From: Stieleria sp. JC731
GTDB taxonomy: Bacteria > Planctomycetota > Planctomycetia > Pirellulales > Pirellulaceae
NCBI RefSeq assembly: GCF_020966635.1
Contig: NZ_JAJKFQ010000011.1
Coordinates: 434,001-498,000 of the forward strand
Length of the DNA: 64,000 nt
Reading direction: 5' to 3'
In this document: positions 38,234-46,489 of the stretch, piece by piece
Layout: each line of letters starts with the position of its first letter
Numbering within the stretch: the stretch's first letter is position 1
Notes under the pieces: generated by a model
Seen by the model: the letters and a program-made list of their open reading frames with translations, nothing else
What the model was told of the DNA's origin: nothing
The model's database searches: none
Translations under genes and position numbers: made by a program

Positions 38234-39559
38234 TTGATTACGACTGCAGATCTCAAGTCCCAGACTCGTCGCGAGCTCGCCACCCTGGCCAAGAATTATG
38301 GCATCGCGGGTTGGCATGGGATGAGAAAAGACGAACTGGTCGATGCGATCAGTAAAACGCAGCGGCGACTTCGTCGTAAAGCCAAGGCATCGACCGGGGC
38401 GGCGACCAAAACAAAATCGACGAAAGCTTCAACGACGGTTTCCGCCAGCAGTCGAACGGCTCCGGATGCGAAATCAAAGAAGGCGACACGGCTGCCCGCG
38501 GAAACAACTTCGAAGATCAATCAAGCCAAAAACACCACTCGCCGTGCTGCTCCCGCAGCCAAACGCGGCCGCGCCAAGGGACGAAACGCTGTTTCGCTAA
38601 ACGATCGTCCATTGCCAGAAATGCGAGCACCCAAGGTGTCGGCAAAAACAGCCCGTATTCGGGCTCAGTTGCGACGTCAAAAGGAGCAAGCTGATCGCCA
38701 TCGGGACCTTTCCACCGGAACGTTGGTCGGCGGTGCTGCGATGCGAAATGGTGCCCAGAAGTCAAGTGAAGCTCATCGTGATCGCATCATTTTGATGGTT
38801 CGAGATTCTTACTGGCTGCAAGCGACTTGGGAGATCACCCGAGCAAGCGTCTCGCGAGCTGAGTCGTCACTTTCTGAACGTTGGCACACCGCAACACCCG
38901 TTCTTCGCGTGATGGCGGTCGAAGATGTTTCGAACAATTGTGCCGAAACAGTCATGCGAGATATCCCGATCCACGGTGGTGTCGATACTTGGTACATCGA
39001 TGTGCAGGATCCGCCATCGCGATTCCGTGTCGCGATCGGGTATCTGACATCTGACGATGAGTTTCATTCGCTTTGCCGCAGCAACGTTGTCGAAACACCC
39101 AGCCCTGGTGAGTGCGAGCGTTTGGACGAACACTGGCATGACATTGCCGACGACTACGAGCGTATTTATTCGCTAAGCGGCGGCTACGAAAACGAAAGCA
39201 GCGACCTCAAAGAGATCTTTGAAGAGCGACTTCATCGAGCCATGCCTTCACGGAATGGTGCAATGTCATCGTCTGCCGACCCGACCCTGCTTCGGCAATC
39301 GAAGCTACCCTTCGAAGTCGATGCGGAACTGATTGTCTTCGGCAAAACTTCGGCCGGATCGTCCGTTTCGCTTGGCGGAAGGCCCGTTAAGTTGCAGAGC
39401 GACGGCACGTTCACGGTTCGAATGAAATTGCCCGATAAACGCCAAGTGCTGCCCGTTACCGCCGAAAGCCGCGATGGTATGCGGCAGCGGACAACGGTTA
39501 TCGCGGTCGAGCGAAATACCAAAGTTCTCGAAGCCGTCGACGTCAAAGACAACCTGTAA
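38234..39559 (+). CDS. DUF4912 protein with Rho-N (SAP-like) N-terminal domain
   Basis: This 441-aa protein starts at TTG 38234 after CCGGAG. That start keeps a complete Rho N-terminal helix-extended-loop domain (LKSQTRRELATLAKNYGIAG, about 8-40), which binds nucleic acid in other proteins. A Lys/Ala/Arg-rich linker (about 43-150) follows. The DUF4912 domain begins near 184 (RIILMVRDSYWLQATWEITR). It includes VDTWYIDVQDPPSRFRVAIG and a C-terminal beta region with FGKTSAGSSVSLGGRPVKL. DUF4912 proteins are common in Firmicutes, cyanobacteria and planctomycetes. Function is unknown; a nucleic-acid or regulatory role is plausible from the N-terminus. Confidence 0.85.
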   Translation: MITTADLKSQTRRELATLAKNYGIAGWHGMRKDELVDAISKTQRRLRRKAKASTGAATKTKSTKASTTVSASSRTAPDAKSKKATRLPAETTSKINQAKNTTRRAAPAAKRGRAKGRNAVSLNDRPLPEMRAPKVSAKTARIRAQLRRQKEQADRHRDLSTGTLVGGAAMRNGAQKSSEAHRDRIILMVRDSYWLQATWEITRASVSRAESSLSERWHTATPVLRVMAVEDVSNNCAETVMRDIPIHGGVDTWYIDVQDPPSRFRVAIGYLTSDDEFHSLCRSNVVETPSPGECERLDEHWHDIADDYERIYSLSGGYENESSDLKEIFEERLHRAMPSRNGAMSSSADPTLLRQSKLPFEVDAELIVFGKTSAGSSVSLGGRPVKLQSDGTFTVRMKLPDKRQVLPVTAESRDGMRQRTTVIAVERNTKVLEAVDVKDNL

Positions 39560-39577
39560 TTCAACCGACGTTCAGCG

Positions 39578-39630
39578 AGGCATCGGGAGCAACGAGAATG
39601 ATTCGCCATTCTCCTTGCTCTCGGTGCCTT
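39578..39630 (+). terminator. Long hairpin, probable terminator of the DUF4912 gene
   Basis: An extended stem pairs AGGCA, GGAGCAA and GAGAATG with CATTCTC, TTGCTC(T) and TGCCT in turn, around the loop ATTCGC. It begins about 18 bp after the stop and is followed by TTGTTTCGTTTT. The T tract is interrupted, hence moderate confidence. Confidence 0.65.
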
Positions 39631-39675
39631 GTTTCGTTTTCGGGCTAGTGCGTCGTTCTAGCTCGGTTTTAGGAC

Positions 39676-39737
39676 TGGCCGAATGGCATTAGCCACGGTT
39701 TCAGTGCAACAACCGGGGCTATGGCCCGTCGGCTGAT
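39676..39737. repeat. REP-like element before the ThuA gene
   Basis: A single copy with inverted halves: ATTAGCCACGGTT, then ACAACCGGGGCTATGGCC and CGGCTGAT. It belongs to the same family as the other intergenic repeat blocks. Confidence 0.7.
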
Positions 39738-39800
39738 CAATTTGATTCGCTGGCAACCACACTTAAAGACATCCTTTCGTCATCTAAACCTGCAGTCACC

Positions 39801-40589
39801 ATGATCCAAACTCGTCCCTTCACTTTCCTTCTCGCGTTCGTCTTTGCTTCTTTGCTTTCGGTAAGCCAATCGCAAGTGTTTGCAGATGAAACGCGAGGAA
39901 TTTCCGATAGCAAAGCAATTCGCGTGCTGCTAATCACTAGTGGTTGCTGCCACGACTACGATTTCCAGACGAAAACAATGCAGCTGGCTTTTGAGAAGCA
40001 CGGGGTGCCAGTTCAGTGGACTGTGGTGAATGAAGGTGGCAACGGTACTGAAGCTCAAATCGACTTCTACAAAGATTCCAGTTGGGCAAAGAACTTTGAC
40101 GTCTGCATCCACAACGAATGCTTCGCTGATACCACGGATCCAGCGTATATACGCAGCATTACGAAGCCTCACCAAGAGGGTTTGAATGCGGTTGTGATCC
40201 ACTGCGCGATGCACACCTACCGAAGTGCAGAAATCGATGACTGGCGTCAATTGCTGGGGGTGACCAGTCGTCGTCACGATCACCGCAGTGCATACAAGCT
40301 GAAGGTCGCAGAGAAGCAGCACCCGATTATGAAGTCATTCCCGGATGGTCACACAATCGCAGACGACGAGTTGTACATCATCGAAAAGGTTTGGCCGAAC
40401 ACGACCGTATTGGCAACCAGTACTAGCGAGCGAACGGGCAAAGATCATCCGGTTGTCTGGACGAATCGCTACGGGAAGGCGAGAGTTTTCGGAACGACTT
40501 ACGGTCACTCAAATTCGACCTTTGAGGATCCAGTCTTTTTAGATCTAGTCGTCCGAGGCACCGTTTGGGCCGCTGGACAAGAAAAGTAA
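39801..40589 (+). CDS. Secreted ThuA-like protein
   Basis: This is a 262-aa protein with signal peptide (1-28, ending QVFA). The ThuA domain (trehalose-utilisation, class I glutamine-amidotransferase-like fold) shows IRVLLITSGCCHDYDFQTKTM near 40, VCIHNECFAD near 107, LNAVVIHCAMHTYR near 130, and the C-terminal DDELYIIEK and GKARVFGTTYGHSNSTF. ThuA proteins act on oxidised disaccharides; secreted versions are very numerous in planctomycetes. The active role here is not known. It stands alone between a REP-like repeat and csrA. Confidence 0.9.
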   Translation: MIQTRPFTFLLAFVFASLLSVSQSQVFADETRGISDSKAIRVLLITSGCCHDYDFQTKTMQLAFEKHGVPVQWTVVNEGGNGTEAQIDFYKDSSWAKNFDVCIHNECFADTTDPAYIRSITKPHQEGLNAVVIHCAMHTYRSAEIDDWRQLLGVTSRRHDHRSAYKLKVAEKQHPIMKSFPDGHTIADDELYIIEKVWPNTTVLATSTSERTGKDHPVVWTNRYGKARVFGTTYGHSNSTFEDPVFLDLVVRGTVWAAGQEK

Positions 40590-40736
40590 AGCCTGACGCT
40601 ATCGAGCTTGAATATTTTTAGCGACCGCCCATCGTCGCACTGATAGCAATGGATTGAAAATGCCCGAGTTGGGGGCGCAGCGCTCACTCGCTTGGTGAAG
40701 TTGCTGTCGCCCCGACCAACTTGGTGGGCAACACGC

Positions 40737-40970
40737 TTATGCCTCCGCTCGGCTCGCTACGGCGATTCGGTGTCCACCCATCGGGGCTGTGTTTGGGGTG
40801 GCTTCACCGCGAGCGGGCGTCGCCTTGTTCAGTTCACCGCGAACGATGCGCACATCCTTGGGGGCTTCAATGCCGATTGCGACGCGGTTTCCAGAGATTC
40901 GATTGACCGTAAGGATGATATCATCGCCAATCATCAACTTTTCACCAGCTTTGCGACTCAGGACCAACAT
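40737..40970 (-). CDS. csrA: Carbon storage regulator CsrA
   Basis: This is a 77-aa RNA-binding regulator from ATG 40970: MLVLSRKAGEKLMIGDDIIL with conserved GIEAPKDVRIVRGEL and the key Arg near 44. The upstream in-frame ATG adds 15 residues before the invariant MLVLSRK and is not used. CsrA dimers bind GGA motifs in mRNA leaders and repress or stabilise messages, often for motility and carbon storage. The C-terminus carries about 20 extra Ala/Gly/Arg-rich residues (ATPARGEATPNTAPMGGHRI) beyond the folded core. Confidence 0.95.
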   Translation of the reverse strand: MLVLSRKAGEKLMIGDDIILTVNRISGNRVAIGIEAPKDVRIVRGELNKATPARGEATPNTAPMGGHRIAVASRAEA

Positions 40971-41507
40971 TAGCTCTACTTCCTTGATTTCCATGAGGAA
41001 AGAAAAATTTGTCAAACGGTTCCGTACGACCGGTACAAACCGTATGCCAATCCGGTAATAACTACGCCCAAAGAGGCCATGTTTAACAGCGAACTTGAGA
41101 GAAACCGAGAAAAAACGCGGGATCCTTCTTTTTCCGAACCTCGGTAGCCTGCTAGCAATCTCAGATTGTCTCGCTCAACATGGAACCCTTGTCGCGAAAT
41201 GAGACGCTCGGGAAACTCATCCTGCGACTTATTCGCTTCACCGGCACAGTTATCTGCAGCGTGTTGACACAGTTGGTCCACCCGCAGGAACGTGCCCACA
41301 AGAACTTATGATTTAATGGAGCGTGGAGGGCGAATGGCCTTTGTGGGTGAACCCACGATGGTCGTTCTGCAACGTTCAGGTGGAGGATTTGACCGACTGG
41401 GCCACTGCTAGCAAGCCATGCAGTTTCGGTCTCGTTCGACCGCCCATACGCCGATGCTATACTCCTGCTGAGGCGTGCTTCGTGCCCCGCCGCTCCAGAA
41501 CGGACCG
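40971..41507. other. Intergenic region between divergent csrA and UVR-motif genes
   Basis: About 540 bp without a supported gene. Opposed frames (41012-41299 and 41161-41520, both -) have no ribosome-binding site or domain. Promoters for both neighbours should lie here. Confidence 0.4.
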
Positions 41508-42245
41508 ATGAAACGAACAATGCATCTAGACGACTTATTGAAGGATTGGGAATTTGACCCGCATACGCTAAACGTGCGGATGGTCAAAGGAAGTGACGGG
41601 CGGGATGTCATTCAGATGCGAGTTGACATGGGCGTGTTGCAATTGGAAACGACCGACCGGCCTGACGGTCAGATTGTCGAGGGGTATCCGACTTTTTTGC
41701 AGTACTTGCAGGAAGCGATTCTTGAAAAACCAGAGCTCGTCCTCGACGAAGACCAATGCATGGAAGTCGATCGCGAGTTCATGCAGTTTTACCATCGCCG
41801 AATCTGCTGGCTGAGATTGCAGTACTACAATCGGGCCGTCATGGACGCCGATCACACACTTCGCTTGATGGACGTCAGTGAGCGTGTCAGTCCAGATGAG
41901 GATTGGACTCGGTCCCACGAACAGTACCGACCGTTCGTTTTATTCCACCGAACCCAGGCTGCGGCCTTAGGTGCACTCGAGGACGATGAGTCTGGCGAAG
42001 AAGCGGTTCAAGCGATCAATATCGGCTTGGAAACGATTCGTGAATTCTTTACCAAGCACGAAGCCGAAGAGCACTTCGATGAAGACGAATTGGTTGTGCG
42101 GTTGGTTGAGCTCCGCGAAACACTCCGAAGTGAATACGAAGTCGGTCAAACGCTCCGCGAAAAACTCTCGGCTGCGGTTGAGCAAGAGCAGTACGAATTG
42201 GCCGCAAAGCTAAGAGACGAATTGAATCGCCGCGAATTGGACTGA
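41508..42245 (+). CDS. UvrB/UvrC (UVR) motif protein
   Basis: This is a 245-aa soluble protein from ATG 41508 (MKRTMHLDDLLKDWEFDPHT). The C-terminal 35 residues form a UVR motif (LREKLSAAVEQEQYELAAKL, then RDELNRRE), the helical pair by which UvrB meets UvrC and which McsA-type proteins also have. The middle part (about 30-190) is acidic and helical and is not assigned to a family; the FLQYLQEAILEKPELVLDE region looks planctomycete-specific. It has no zinc fingers, so it is not McsA. Convergent with the sigma-factor gene; a bidirectional terminator lies between. Confidence 0.85.
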   Translation: MKRTMHLDDLLKDWEFDPHTLNVRMVKGSDGRDVIQMRVDMGVLQLETTDRPDGQIVEGYPTFLQYLQEAILEKPELVLDEDQCMEVDREFMQFYHRRICWLRLQYYNRAVMDADHTLRLMDVSERVSPDEDWTRSHEQYRPFVLFHRTQAAALGALEDDESGEEAVQAINIGLETIREFFTKHEAEEHFDEDELVVRLVELRETLRSEYEVGQTLREKLSAAVEQEQYELAAKLRDELNRRELD

Positions 42246-42303
42246 GCGGTGTTCGACCGAAACGCTCGTTCTGGAGCGAACGGAGCGTCAATCGGGCATA
42301 GAA

Positions 42304-42334
42304 AAACCTGGCTCAGGAGGCCCGAGCCAGGTTT
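42304..42334. terminator. Terminator between convergent UVR-motif and sigma-factor genes
   Basis: An 11-bp stem AAACCTGGCTC/GAGCCAGGTTT (42304-42314 with 42324-42334) with A and T runs at either end. It sits 58 bp after the UVR gene and about 44 bp from the sigma-factor stop, and may serve both. Confidence 0.82.
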
Positions 42335-42377
42335 CTACTTTTGGCTGATCTTTGCATCAAAGCGGTTTATCAAAGGA

Positions 42378-42959
42378 TTAAACCGCTTGAAGCAAATCCA
42401 TTTCCTTAGCCAGTCGCTTACGAGCCACGTGTAGACGTCGCTTGATCGTACCGATCGGCGCTTGGAATTCATTGCTCATTTCGATCAAGGTCCGACCGTG
42501 TAGGTAGAACGCGGTCAAGGTTTCTTGGTCGAGTGAACCCAGACGATCGATTCCGTTTCGGACCGCTTCGGCTTGTTCACGGCTTTCGGCAACGTCTTCA
42601 GGAGCGTCGTCATCGGCACAGGTCGCCGCCAAGGTTTCCGGATCGCATGCGACAGCACCGCGGTTACGGGTGACGCGATTGATCGCCATTCGGTGAACGA
42701 TTTGACGCAACCATCCACCGAAGGCTTCCGGGACACGCAACTGGTTGATCTTTTGCATCGCTTGGATGAAGACGTCTTGAGCAAGCTCGTCTGCTTCGTC
42801 GGCATTTCGAACTCGGCTCATCGCTCCGGCGACAATTGCGGGTCGGTATCGGTCAAACAGTTCACCAAAGGCTTCACGGTCGCCAGCTTGTGCGCGGACG
42901 ACGAGTTCAGCAACGGTCAGTTCTCGTAAATCAAATTGGATCTCAGTATTGATGTTCAT
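42378..42959 (-). CDS. ECF-type RNA polymerase sigma factor
   Basis: This is a 193-aa sigma-70 family protein from ATG 42959 (MNINTEIQFDLREL), preceded by GGAAGG. Region 2 spans about 20-95 (DREAFGELFDRYRPAIVAGA, then ADELAQDVFIQAMQKI), and region 4 about 130-190 (LDQETLTAFYLHGRTLIEMS with PIGTIKRRLHVARKRLAKEM). Length and lack of region 3 place it among ECF sigma factors, which switch on small regulons. No anti-sigma gene adjoins. Planctomycetes carry many such factors; the regulon is unknown. Confidence 0.93.
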   Translation of the reverse strand: MNINTEIQFDLRELTVAELVVRAQAGDREAFGELFDRYRPAIVAGAMSRVRNADEADELAQDVFIQAMQKINQLRVPEAFGGWLRQIVHRMAINRVTRNRGAVACDPETLAATCADDDAPEDVAESREQAEAVRNGIDRLGSLDQETLTAFYLHGRTLIEMSNEFQAPIGTIKRRLHVARKRLAKEMDLLQAV

Positions 42960-43439
42960 TGCTCGGTTCCTTCCGAAAACTGACGGGAACAAGGCTCTCG
43001 TTGGCCGTTGCGTTCCTGGAAAGTCAGCGTTTTCGGTAGTGGCTTGGCAACTCGATCTGCAAACACAGACCGGGCGTACAAACCGCGTACGTTGACGGAT
43101 AAAGCAAGCCTGAGCGGGTGAGCGTGATCTGAGGTCGGGTTTTGACCTGCAGGTCTGTTTCACGCATTCAGGGGTCATGTATCAATCGCGGATGCCGATC
43201 GTTCCCGGTGAGGTTCGAAGCTGCGCCGAAGTCTGCTGAGCGAAGTGTTGTGAAAACTTCGATGCGTTTGTGCAAAGCCAGCAAACGCGATAGCGACAGT
43301 GGGCGAGCTACGAATGATTGGAACAGTCGCGACGAAGTCCAATAAAGGACGCGTGCGGCTGGTCAATCACCGGAGTTCGGCAAAGCTAAATTGAGTTGTC
43401 AGCGAAAACGATTTTGTCGGGTCCGCTGTAAGGCTCGAT
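42960..43439. other. Intergenic region upstream of the sigma factor
   Basis: No gene is supported. Small opposed frames near 43142-43366 have neither ribosome-binding site nor domain. The sigma-factor promoter is expected at its left edge. Confidence 0.4.
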
Positions 43440-43760
43440 TCAGCAGTCTCTGCAGTGCAGAGCGTTGGGGCCGAAGCCGGTTAGGCCTAGCAGCCGTTTG
43501 GCTAGCGAACGTTTCCGTTTACTTGCCGTTATGGCTGTGGCCGGATCGGCGGTCGATGTATTCCAGTCCCAATTCCAATGGTGTTGCAGCTGATGCAACA
43601 TTGGTTGGTGTCCTAGATACATGCCCTTCCCGGGTGATACAGACGCCATACAAAGACAGAGGTCTGATACGCGTGCAAACGTACCAACGCTCTTGACTTC
43701 ACGGACACCGGCAATGACCAGGCTACGTGCGACAACTGCGATGATTTGTTCAAAACGCAT
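43440..43760 (-). CDS. Small hypothetical protein with a strong ribosome-binding site
   Basis: A 106-aa frame starts at ATG 43760 directly behind GGGAGG (6 bases away), the best such site in this stretch. The sequence MRFEQIIAVVARSLVIAGVR starts with a mildly hydrophobic helix. The end is basic and finishes ...GFGPNALHCRDC with two cysteines near the terminus. No family is recognised. The coding claim rests on the ribosome-binding site and frame length; a + frame (43391-43696) overlaps it without such a site. Confidence 0.45.
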   Translation of the reverse strand: MRFEQIIAVVARSLVIAGVREVKSVGTFARVSDLCLCMASVSPGKGMYLGHQPMLHQLQHHWNWDWNTSTADPATAITASKRKRSLAKRLLGLTGFGPNALHCRDC

Positions 43761-44072
43761 TTCAAACCTCCCGGCACCTTTTGCGGTGCGGCGTGGAGCA
43801 GAGTTAATTGGACAATTGCGAAAACGCTCCCATGAGCGTCAGCGATGAAATATTAATGCACGACAAGCCCTTTGGCCCGTCAATTCACTGACGCGAAGCG
43901 GCAAATTTGCTAATGTACCGCCAGGGGTGGGTTCGCTTACCTACGCTAACCGTAGCGTAAGTGGTTCTGAAAGGCTAGTGAGTCAGACTAGTCCTTCCTT
44001 CTTGATGATCGTACAGACTCGGTCGGCAAAAAAAGGTTCACCGAAAAGTTTTCTTTTTTTGAGGGCGAACCA
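43761..44072. other. Intergenic region before comF
   Basis: About 310 bp between divergent genes, with no open frame of note. An imperfect hairpin built on CTACG/CGTAG lies near 43940-43965. The comF ribosome-binding site (GAGGG) is at its right end. Confidence 0.4.
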
Positions 44073-45014
44073 ATGACCTCCAGGCAGATGTCTCGCCAAC
44101 CACCACCACAGGATCATTTTCCCCGGAAATTGTGGGGTGAAATGCTTGGATTGCTACTGCCGCCAACGTGCAGGCTCTGTGACAGCTGTGTTTCCGAAGG
44201 CGAAGATTTTTGCGGCCAATGCGAAAAAGTGTTTCGGTCAAGCGAACATGTCATGCAGTCGGCTTGCCCGGTTTGTGGGCTTCCCGGGGCCGGTGCGTTC
44301 CGGTCACGAGCAGGCGTTTTTGCAGACACGGCCAAATTGGACCTAACTGTCCAGGCCGATCCGCAGCTACTGAATAAAGCCTCGTTGCCCGGCAACCATG
44401 CCGATACAGCGTTGGATCCAACGGCAGAGGGATGTTTGGGTTGTATCGGTAAATCGATTCATTTTGACGCCTGTGTCGCGATGTGGGTGTACCACGACTT
44501 AATTCGGGATGCTGTGATCGCATCAAAGTACGGACATCAAATGGCATTGGCTGATGCTTTGGGGCGTCGGCTCGGGAATTGCCTGTGCCGACATTTTTCA
44601 GATTCACCGCATGAAGTTGGTGTTCCGGACATCATCACGGCGGTGCCTTCCCACGTTTGGAGGCGAATTTCTCGTGGTGCTGGTGGCAGCCGGGTGATCG
44701 CAATGGGGCTTCGTGATGCGAATGCTGACGCATGGCCGCAGACAAAGCTTGTCGATTGTCTCGCGATGACGCGGCGGGTTCGCAAGCAAGCCTTGTTGGG
44801 CGAAAAAGAGCGGCAGGCCAATATTCGAGGGGCATTTCGGGTGACCGTGCCTGGTTGGCGTAGCCGAAAGCGTCCGTATTTAACGGGTAAGCACGTCCTT
44901 TTGGTCGACGATGTGATGACCACAGGAGCAACGGCGAACGAAATTGCGCAAACTTTAAAGAACGCAGGTGCGTCGCGTGTGACCGTTGCTGTTGTTGCGC
45001 GGGCATCCAGTTAG
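44073..45014 (+). CDS. comF: ComF-family phosphoribosyltransferase-like protein
   Basis: This is a 313-aa protein from ATG 44073 behind GAGGG. N-terminal zinc-finger-like cysteine pairs (CRLCDSC near 31, CGQC near 44, CPVCG near 62, CLGC near 117) are followed by the type I PRTase domain, with the PRPP loop VLLVDDVMTTGATANEI near 275. The middle LIRDAVIASKYGH and ISRGAGGSRVIAMGL match ComF/GntX. ComF is needed for DNA uptake in competent bacteria and is widely conserved elsewhere with unclear function. It is longer than usual (about 230 aa), mainly from an insert between the cysteine pairs (residues 68-115). Confidence 0.9.
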   Translation: MTSRQMSRQPPPQDHFPRKLWGEMLGLLLPPTCRLCDSCVSEGEDFCGQCEKVFRSSEHVMQSACPVCGLPGAGAFRSRAGVFADTAKLDLTVQADPQLLNKASLPGNHADTALDPTAEGCLGCIGKSIHFDACVAMWVYHDLIRDAVIASKYGHQMALADALGRRLGNCLCRHFSDSPHEVGVPDIITAVPSHVWRRISRGAGGSRVIAMGLRDANADAWPQTKLVDCLAMTRRVRKQALLGEKERQANIRGAFRVTVPGWRSRKRPYLTGKHVLLVDDVMTTGATANEIAQTLKNAGASRVTVAVVARASS

Positions 45015-45369
45015 ACGAGGTTTTTGAGCCAAAACTCGAGGATTTTCAGGCTGATAGTGTTCGTTTGAATCGTGTGAATTCGAGATCCTTACCAACGACT
45101 TTTTTTAAAGTGGATTTGGGTACTTGGAAAAATCGGCGGATTGCACGAAAAAGGCTCGATCAGAACAAAACGAATGCAAAGATGTTTGCGAAGACGCCGA
45201 TTGCGCCTAGGGTGATGATGGTCGCCCGCGGGCGACTACTTTTCGATGGGGTCACTCCGAAGGCGAAGGGCTGGAGATTTCGGACCCAAATCACAAGCGA
45301 TAGCGTAGATTTTCCTAGCATATGTGCCCTCGTCAGCCATCCAGGCTGAATTGATATTCCAGGTCATCC
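45015..45369. other. Intergenic region between comF and the DUF502 gene
   Basis: About 355 bp with no supported gene; a 94-codon + frame at 45065-45349 is Lys/Arg-rich and has no ribosome-binding site. No clear terminator was found. Confidence 0.4.
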
Positions 45370-46359
45370 GTGAACGAGAAACCACAAACATCCCGATCAG
45401 CGCACTTCCGCGGCTTCATTCTTCGCGGCTTGGGCGTTGTCCTGCCGCCGCTGTTGACGATATCGGTGTTGATCTGGGCGTGGAACACAACCGAAAGCTA
45501 CGTCTTGCGGCCGATGGAGTCGATGACGCGGACGGCGATCGTTTGGTACCAGGAAAGCCAATTTGGTGGCGGCGTGCTGGAAACCATTCCTGCCGAAGCG
45601 GTTACCCAGGGCGATAACTCGTTCACCTACGATGGCGTTCTGTATGTTCCTGGTCCAACTGGGCGTAAGTACCTGCCAGAGAAGGTTGTCGACACGGTTG
45701 ATGAGAACGCGGACTACTTCACCGCTGACTCGCCTGCGTTGACATCGGCAAGTGGATATTGGCACCGCTACATTCAAGTGAAGTTGTTGCCACGGAAGTA
45801 CGTGCTGCCCATCTTCATGATCGTGTTTGTCACGGTCCTCTATTTTGTGGGGCGGCTATTCACGTTCAGCCTTGGCCGCTGGTTTGTCAGCGGTTTTGAT
45901 GCAGCGATCTTGAGGATTCCGATCGTCAACAAGGTCTATGGCAGCGTCAAACAGGTTACTGATTTTGCATTCAGCGAACGCGAAATTGAATTCAACAACG
46001 TGGTTGCCGTTCAGTATCCCAGCCAGGGCATCTGGTCATTGGGGTTTGTCACCGGCAACAGCATTCTGCAGCTTGCTGACGCGACAGGCGAGCCGATGCT
46101 AAGTGTGTTGATGCCCACGAGTCCGATGCCGATGACGGGATTTACAGTCACGGTGCGCCGCTGCGATACGATCGATGTCGATATGACGGTCGATGAAGCC
46201 ATCCAATTCGTCGTCAGCTGTGGCGTCGTGGTTCCTCCGAATCAACGAATCACCCGCAACGGTAACGGCGGCGAAGGACGACCCAGAGCCAAGTATCGTG
46301 ACGGAGCGGTTGTGTTGCCAAGCACGTCCACCGCTGAAAGCGATCCTTCGAGGGTTTAG
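45370..46359 (+). CDS. DUF502 family membrane protein
   Basis: This is a 329-aa protein starting at GTG 45370 (VNEKPQTSRSAHFRGFILRG). DUF502 marks are GLGVVLPPLLTISVLIWAWN (TM1, about 20-40), a second helix at about 148-170, and the C-terminal domain VYGSVKQVTDFAFSER with GIWSLGFVTGN. The family is widespread in bacteria and plants (LIKE COV proteins); its function is unknown. A region between TM1 and TM2 (about 55-135) is longer than usual and would face the periplasm. The C-terminal tail is polar. Confidence 0.9.
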   Translation: MNEKPQTSRSAHFRGFILRGLGVVLPPLLTISVLIWAWNTTESYVLRPMESMTRTAIVWYQESQFGGGVLETIPAEAVTQGDNSFTYDGVLYVPGPTGRKYLPEKVVDTVDENADYFTADSPALTSASGYWHRYIQVKLLPRKYVLPIFMIVFVTVLYFVGRLFTFSLGRWFVSGFDAAILRIPIVNKVYGSVKQVTDFAFSEREIEFNNVVAVQYPSQGIWSLGFVTGNSILQLADATGEPMLSVLMPTSPMPMTGFTVTVRRCDTIDVDMTVDEAIQFVVSCGVVVPPNQRITRNGNGGEGRPRAKYRDGAVVLPSTSTAESDPSRV

Positions 46360-46489
46360 GTTTCTTCGACGACGTTGCTCGGTTTTGCCTCGAGACGGCC
46401 CCGTAAAGATGTTTGACGCTTTGGGCAAACAACGTCTGTGAGAGTCAATGTTTTGCAGGAGAGTAGCAGGGGCTTTTCCCTGCCAGCAT

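Noticed and set aside
37732-38292. 186-codon leftward frame
   Set aside because: It overlaps the start of the DUF4912 gene, has an opposing frame, lacks a ribosome-binding site and shows no domain.
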